Below are positions 57,603-64,000 of a stretch of 64,000 nucleotides of DNA, in pieces. The position numbers were made by a program, and so were the translations under genes. Every line of letters begins with the position of its first letter. Position 1 is the stretch's first letter. This DNA comes from Tieghemostelium lacteum (Eukaryota; Evosea; Eumycetozoa; Dictyosteliales; Raperosteliaceae): the NCBI GenBank assembly GCA_001606155.1, contig LODT01000029.1:744001-808000 (forward strand), written 5' to 3'. A model generated the notes under the pieces. That model saw only the letters and a list, made by a program, of their open reading frames with translations. It was not told the origin of the DNA and did no database searches.

Positions 57603-59867
57603 ATGGTTGATAATAAATATGAAATTCAAGATCAAGCATTTGTAGTTACACTTGTAATTAATGTGGTAATTACTTTGGTCGGTTTGATTTTATTTTCATT
57701 TCTAAGAAGAAAATATCAATCTTTCTACCACTATAGATACACATCGAAACAACCTGGTGTTGATTCGGATCCACCTATTGGTTTCTTTTCTTGGATTTTT
57801 GATACACTTCGTCATGATAATGATAAGATTTTAAGTACCAATGGTTTGGTAAGTACATGTGATTCAGGTTCATTTTAATGTAAATAATAGGTACTAACTA
57901 TTAACATTAAATTGATATAGGATGGATATATGTATTTGAAAAGTTTAAAAACATTTTTCTTAATTTCATTGGTGTTGATGGTGCTATCATCGGTAATGTT
58001 GTACCCTACCAATTACTATGGTACCTACAATGAAAGTAAAGATGAAGAGGATCCACCAGTTTCTGGACTTTCTTTGATATCCATGCAAAATATTGCAAGA
58101 GGATCATCACTAATGTGGGTTCATTTATCATTTGGGTTCTTGTTGACTGGTATTGTATTGTATTTCCTTATAAAGGATTTTCATGAATATGCTCAACGTA
58201 GAATAATATTTAAACAACAACATAGAGTAATGAATTATGCTGTATTTATACGTGATATTCCCAAGAATTTGTATACTAGAGAATCCCTTGCAGAGTACTT
58301 TGACAATTATTTCCCTAACCAAATTAAATATTTGTTTTTGTACTATACCCATGGAGGCCCACTTTACAAACTCATTGCTGAACGTGAGCAATTCGTAAAG
58401 AAATACGAGAAGGCTGTATTCAAGTATCACAAGACTAACCAAAGACCATTGATTAGAAGTTTCTTGTGTTGTGGTGCTTCTAAAGATGCAATCAATACCT
58501 ACAGTGTAAAGATTGATCAACTTACTCGAGAAATTGATGAAAAGAGATCTATTCTAGAACGTGAACAAGAGAAACCTTCAACTCAAGGTGGAAATGGTTT
58601 AGTTGTATTCCATCAAAGACAAACAGCCAAAACAGTAACACAGTCTGTAATGCACAGAGAATTTCCATTCAAATTTAGTAGATACCAAGCACCTGATCCT
58701 TTGGATGTAGAATTTAAGAATGCTTCCAATGTTGGTATGAAATCATATTACATTCGTACAATTCTCGTATCCTTATTCATCTTTGGTCTGGTATTCTTTT
58801 GGTCTATACCTGTTGTTTTCCTCAGTGGGTTCAGTAATCTAGCTACCCTTTCATCCATTTCAGCATTCTCTTGGATTGTAGACATCATTGAATTGTCACC
58901 AGTTTTGACAGGGTTCCTTCAAGGTTTCCTTCCAAATTTGGTACTCATCATATTCATGGCATTACTGATACCCATCATAACAGCAGTAAGTCGTGCACAA
59001 GGATTCTTCTCACAATCATCTATTGACCGTTCTGTACTTAGAAAATACTTTTTGTTCTTGGTATTCAATGTATTCTTGGTCTATGCAATTGCAGGTTCCG
59101 TTCTAGGTTCAATTAAAACTATTGTAGACCATCCAGCTGACATTGTACCAATGCTTGCTGAATCTCTTTCTGCTCTAGGATTCCAATTCATCAACTATGT
59201 AATGATAGCTGCTGTAGCCTCATTCTTGGGAATTGGAAGATTTATTGGACTTTTAATTAGAAATCTTAAACTTAGATATCTTTCCAAAACAAAAAGAGAG
59301 ATTCGTGCTACTATGCATTGTGGGTCGCCATCCTATGGTGTATCATCTGCTAAGAATCTTCTTATTCTTCAGATTTGTCTGGCATTTTCAACTCTGGCAC
59401 CATTTATAATGGTCTTTGGTGCAATTTATTTTGCAGGCACTTATCTAGTCTCTAAATACAATTTAATATGGGTTCAAACTCCAGCTTATCAATCTGGAGG
59501 TCAGTTCTACCCATCACTATTTCGTAGATCCATTGTAGGAATTCTCATCTACCAAGTACTGATGATAGGGTCATTTAACATCTACAAATTCTTTTACGGT
59601 ATTCTATTGGTAATTCCATTGGTATTCACATTGATTATATGGGCAATCTCTGAATACAACTTTACCAGACTCTCTGAGAATGGTATTCTGGACATTAACA
59701 TTAGCAACAGTGCCGAAGAAGAAGAGATTTTCATCAAAGGAAATGATTATCATGATTCATCCATTTCAACATCACAATATACTGATCAGTATAGACAACC
59801 ATACGACAGACCTTTGATTTTACCAGAAGAGGAAATTGAAGTTGAACCTGGTTACCCAAATATCTAA
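57603..59867 (+). CDS. CSC1/TMEM63/OSCA-type cation channel, copy 1 (730 aa)
   Basis: Exon 1 is 57603-57848 and exon 2 is 57921-59867 (GTAAGT donor, GATATAG acceptor, phase 0). A multi-pass membrane protein of the DUF221 family, mechanically or osmotically gated Ca2+-permeable channels. Exon 1 holds the first membrane segment (FVVTLVINVVITLVGLILF). Next come two more helices around MWVHLSFGFLLTGIVLYFLI, a cytosolic region with HRVMNYAVFIRDIP and a Cys-rich RSFLCCGASK loop, then the conserved channel core starting FWSIPVVFLSGFSNLATLS and including AGTYLVSKYNLIWVQTP. The tail is acidic. It is followed 168 bp later by a close paralogue in the same orientation. Confidence 0.9.
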
Positions 59868-60035
59868 AATAAAATTTCAAAAACATATTATTCTTTAAAA
59901 TGTCATATCAAGAAATTTCTATTTAGTAGATTTACTTTCAATGATATTCCAATGGTTTGTGTGATGGGTTGTTAAAAAGAAAATAAAAATAAAAACAAAA
60001 AAAAAAGATATAATCCTTTATATTTATATTGTAAA

Positions 60036-62248
60036 ATGGCTAATAAATATGAAATACAAGATCAAGCATTTTTAGTTACATTAGTAATTAATGCTTTCTT
60101 TACTGTTATTGGCTTTTTTATATTTTGTATATTGAGAAGGATTTATAAATCTTATTATCACTATAGATTTACATCTCATCAGCCTGGATGTGATGTTGAA
60201 CCTCCAAAAGGGTTCTTTTCTTGGATTCCACATACAATTAAATATGATAAAAAAAGAATTTTAGATACATCAGGATTAGTAAGTTATAAAAAAGATGTTT
60301 TAACAATAAATATAAACTAATAACATCACAGGATGGATTAATATTTCTAAGAATAATTAAAACATTTCTAAACATTTCATTAATATTGATGGTTGTAACG
60401 GCTGTAATGTTATATCCTACCAATTATTTTGGAACTTTTAATCAAGATGTTGAAGCTGGTGGAGATATGGTTGTTGGCCTCTCACTTATATCTATGCAGA
60501 ATATTGCAAGAGGTTCACCTTTAATGTGGGTTCATTTGATATTTGGATTCATGTTGACTGCAATTGTATTGTTATATATTATCAGAGATTTTCAATTTTA
60601 CACACAAAGTAGAATTGAATTTAAATCACAAAATAGAATAATGAATCAAGCTGTCTTCATAAGAGATATACCTCATGACATGTATTCCATTGAAAAATTG
60701 AATGAATATCTAAATTATTATTTTCCAAATCAAATTAGAGAGGTAATTATTTATCATCGTATTGGAACTCCTTTGTATAAGACTATTAGAAAAAGAGAAA
60801 AGTTTGTTAGAAAATATGAAAGATCAATTTACAAATACAACCATTCACAAAAGAGACCAATAATTAAAAGGTATCTCTTGTGTGGACCATCTAAAGATTC
60901 AATAGTATATTACTCTGGTAAAATTGATCAGTTTAATAGAGAGATTAATGATCAAAGATCCATTCTATCTGAGGATCAAAAGTTTTTACCTGGTGGTGGA
61001 AATGCATTGATAATATTCAATCAGAGACACTATGCTAAATTGGCAACAGAGGCTATAATGCATAGAGACTATCCATTTAGAATACATAGATATCAAGCAC
61101 CGGATCCAGTAGATTTACAATTTCATAATGCAACTGAAATTGGATTGAAATCATTCAATATAAGAACATTGTTGGTATTTTTATTCATTTGTGGTCTGGT
61201 AGTATTTTGGTCTATACCTGTTGTTTTCCTCAGTGGATTTAGTAATCTTGATACGCTGTCACAGGTATCAGCATTCTCTTGGATTGTAGATATCATTGAA
61301 ATATCACCATTGTTAACTGGATTTCTTCAAGGATATCTTCCAAATTTGGTATTGGTAATATTTATGAATCTATTAGTGCCTATTATAGCCTATGTCAGTT
61401 ATCTCCAGGGATACTTCTCGCAGTCTTCCATTGAAAGATCAGTCATGAGAAAATACTTTTTCTTCTTGGTATTCAATGTCTTCTTTATCTATGCAGTTTC
61501 TGGAAGTATCTTAGGATCCATTCAATCCATTGTAGATGACCCTACCAACATTGTACCAATGTTAGCAGGTGCATTAGCAGGGTTAGGATTTCAATTTATT
61601 AACTTTGTAATGGTTGCTGCTGTAGCATCGCTATTTCAAATTAATAGTTTCATTCATCTGATTATCAGGAATATAAAATTGAGATTTTTTGCCAGAACTC
61701 AAAGAGAAATCAGAGAGGTCTACAATAGAGGTTCGACAGCCTATGGTGTATCAAATGCCAAGAATCTTCTTATATTTCAGATATCTTTAGCCTTCTCAAC
61801 CTTATCACCTTTTATATTGGTATTCTCTACACTGTACTTTGCAGGTACCTATCTAGTCTCCAAATACAACTTAATATGGGTTAGCACACCTTCCTACCAA
61901 TCCAGTGGTAAATTCTATCCATCAGTATTCCGTAGATGTATCATCAGTATCATTATATACCACATTTTAATGATTGGTGTATTCAATATCTACAGATTCT
62001 TTTTTGGTACTCTTTTAATAATTCCATTGGTTTTAACTCTTTTTGTATGGATGATTTCTGAATACAAATTCACTAGACTCTCTAAATATGGTATTTTAGA
62101 TAACTACAATTCACCATCTGACCAATCTATTGATTTTCATGATGGTTCTATATCTATTTCAAAATATACTGATCAATATAGACAACCTTATGATAGACAA
62201 CTCCTATTACCTGAAGAAACACTTGAAGAAACCCATAACAATATTTAG
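60036..62248 (+). CDS. CSC1/TMEM63/OSCA-type cation channel, copy 2 (719 aa)
   Basis: Exon 1 is 60036-60278 and exon 2 is 60332-62248 (GTAAGT donor, ATCACAG acceptor, phase 0), at the same codon as in copy 1. It has the same architecture and many shared blocks (KYEIQDQAF, GLSLISMQNIARGS, FWSIPVVFLSGFSNLDTLS, YRQPYDR). The cytosolic loop and the C-terminal tail have diverged most; the paired Cys of copy 1 (LCCGASK) is a single Cys here (LCGPSK). A tandem duplicate that has kept all membrane segments and an open frame, so probably functional. Confidence 0.9.
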
Positions 62249-62350
62249 ATATTTAAATAAAAATGTTTTTTCTATTTATCTGATAAACACCCAAGTTGAA
62301 GATACACTAAAAATAAAAAATTTAATTTTTCATTTTCATATTTTAGGAAA

Positions 62351-64000
62351 ATGAAAGGGGACAGAATGCCAAGTGTAGTCTCACCACTGGCGAATTCGAT
62401 GGGTGAGGATTACACAGATAGTTGGTTAGATTATCTACTTGACCCCTCGAAATTAGATAGCCACTTAGTGGAGTTATATAGTGGTAGAATAAATCATCCA
62501 TCACCTCTTAGTATCATAAAGACTCTGTTGAAACAGTATGAAAAGAATATTGTAAATTCAACTAGTACTACATCTGTACTTTTATCAACTCAAACAGCAT
62601 CCACAACACCACAACTATCAAAAAGATCAAAAGTTTTGATAGAATTGATTATCAAAGTGGTTGTAGGATTGAAATATACTTTAGAGGATTTCGAGAAGAT
62701 GATACCTATTAAACATCAGAGATTTGTGTTAGAGCAACTAGAGGTTCCAAATGATAAAGTTCCATTGGAATATCAGACTTTTCTTCAGAGATGGATACTT
62801 ACAGGTATTATTAAAGGTACACCTATAAAGTACCTTTTATCGAATGCAACTTCAACTCAACCACAACAAACTCCTACTACAACTTCTAAACCACAGCAAC
62901 CATTATCAAATAGTAGTAGTGGAATATCGTTGGTTGACAGTAGTGGACTTACAACACCACCTTCAACACCTCCACCTACACCACCATCATTTATAACCAT
63001 TAGTAGTATTGGTCCTGGTAGTGTTAATCAATCTGCTACTATTGAACAAATTACAGCTTTGGAAGAGATGGTATCTAAAGCAATTGAATATCTCACAAAA
63101 TGGATTAAAGACAATTCAACCTCAGTACATGATCAAATTAATTCCATTATATCATTAGAACTAGGTGAATTTCAGTTTTATAAAGAATCTTATTTTGATG
63201 CAAAACAACTCTTTAATAGTGCACTACAATATATAAACAAAGTATCTTCACTATCTACCCCTTTAACCACAGTAACAAAAGAGAGAATTCAGTCATTTAT
63301 CTTAGCTTGTAAAACAATAGATTTTAATAACAATAGTAATAATAGTATGGTAATTGATGATCATCAACAACAACAACAGGATTTAAATACACCTTCAATT
63401 GTATTTGAGAAATCTCTGTGTACTAGAAATTATCAGGAGACATTAACAATACTGTTTAATGATTTATTTCATGTAGCTAATGATGATGAAAATTTGAAAA
63501 TTGAAATACATTGGGGTTCTAGATTAAATTTGGAATTGGATAAAGATATTCCTAAATCATATCAAACCAAGATACAGTTGAATAATATAATTAAGGCTGT
63601 GATAATAGTAAATAGTATTAGTAATCATAAACATAAGAGTCAAATGTTACAAAAGAAACTTCACTTTCAAAAGTATCTGAATGAAAGATATTTTCAATTC
63701 AAAAGATACTCAGTAGATGAAATACAGGATTTCTTTAAACTTCTACAATCTTATTTAAAAAAGTATAACAATAATAATCAGGGTTCTATAGAAACATCAA
63801 TTAAACAAGTAATAATAGAAATATATGGTGTTTTAAAAAACCCATTTTCAAATAACACAGATTCATTTGAAAAGTATTCAAATGATCTATTTCCAAATCT
63901 TCTATCAACAATTTATAATAATAATGAAAATAGTAATAATAGTAATGGTTATCATAATAATTCAAATGTACAGCAAACACAGTCAGCATTTAATCAGTAT
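62351..64000 (+). CDS. ints8: Integrator complex subunit 8-like protein (5' part; runs off window)
   Basis: The frame is open for 550 codons to the window end. The Integrator complex cleaves snRNA and paused nascent transcripts. Matches to INTS8 are weak but collinear: a WLDYLLDPSKLDSHL segment near the start, the helical RSKVLIELIIKVVVGLKYTL block, an ELGEFQFYKESYFDAKQLF TPR-like helix pair, and RNYQETLTILFNDLF where animals have GNYQEVIQIF. Asn/Gln/Thr-rich linkers are inserted. The start is either the ATG at 62351 or the in-frame ATG at 62366 (MPSVVSPL). Only 102 bp separate it from the channel gene. Confidence 0.6.
   Translation, partial: MKGDRMPSVVSPLANSMGEDYTDSWLDYLLDPSKLDSHLVELYSGRINHPSPLSIIKTLLKQYEKNIVNSTSTTSVLLSTQTASTTPQLSKRSKVLIELIIKVVVGLKYTLEDFEKMIPIKHQRFVLEQLEVPNDKVPLEYQTFLQRWILTGIIKGTPIKYLLSNATSTQPQQTPTTTSKPQQPLSNSSSGISLVDSSGLTTPPSTPPPTPPSFITISSIGPGSVNQSATIEQITALEEMVSKAIEYLTKWIKDNSTSVHDQINSIISLELGEFQFYKESYFDAKQLFNSALQYINKVSSLSTPLTTVTKERIQSFILACKTIDFNNNSNNSMVIDDHQQQQQDLNTPSIVFEKSLCTRNYQETLTILFNDLFHVANDDENLKIEIHWGSRLNLELDKDIPKSYQTKIQLNNIIKAVIIVNSISNHKHKSQMLQKKLHFQKYLNERYFQFKRYSVDEIQDFFKLLQSYLKKYNNNNQGSIETSIKQVIIEIYGVLKNPFSNNTDSFEKYSNDLFPNLLSTIYNNNENSNNSNGYHNNSNVQQTQSAFNQY

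Overview
The window is nuclear DNA of a dictyostelid social amoeba. Evidence: AT-rich sequence, poly-Asn and poly-Gln runs, short AT-rich introns with GTA(A/T)GT donors and TAG acceptors, long dT/dA tracts before start codons, and a CTDC-repeat cysteine-rich extracellular protein typical of these organisms. It is less AT-rich than I would expect for Dictyostelium discoideum, which points to another genus (for example Cavenderia or Heterostelium). That placement is an inference.

Layout. 1-14.2 kb: PAN2 (minus, cut by the window edge) diverges from a mitochondrial NUBPL/IND1 Fe-S factor. A 12-exon CTDC cysteine-rich secreted protein, a cytosolic cyclophilin and a FANCM-type helicase follow. 14.3-18.4 kb: a TTAA-flanked MITE-like element abuts an unrecognised 917-aa gene, followed by a decayed gene with an ABCC-transporter-like tail. 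19-25 kb (minus): an EEP/TDP2-like phosphodiesterase, SPT5 and a small TPR-like protein. 25.8-36.9 kb: an ankyrin + double-BTB protein, a MINDY-family deubiquitinase with an extra N-terminal domain, a WIP/verprolin-like WH2-SH3 protein, two unknown proteins and a secreted GIY-YIG-like protein. 37-40 kb is a gene-poor relic zone holding a 1.38-kb element with ~50-bp terminal inverted repeats and TTAA flanks, plus eroded coding stretches. 40-54 kb: a highly charged protein, a coiled-coil/FAM221-like protein, an ER cyclophilin, fumarylacetoacetase, a small Hsp20, NOP16, a BRCT protein, a RING protein and a ZZZ3-like SANT/ZZ protein. 54.8-64 kb: HPS1 (BLOC-3), two tandem CSC1/TMEM63-type channels and the 5' part of an Integrator subunit 8-like gene.

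Most genes are housekeeping and functionally independent (mRNA decay, transcription elongation, chromatin, DNA repair, ribosome biogenesis, tyrosine catabolism, lysosome-related organelle traffic). There are no operons. The accessory signal lies in the two TTAA-bounded elements, the relic zone around the second one, and a few unusual domain combinations: an extra domain on MINDY, a secreted GIY-YIG fold, and WH2 with SH3. All exon boundaries were read by eye from splice consensus and frame, and no search was run.
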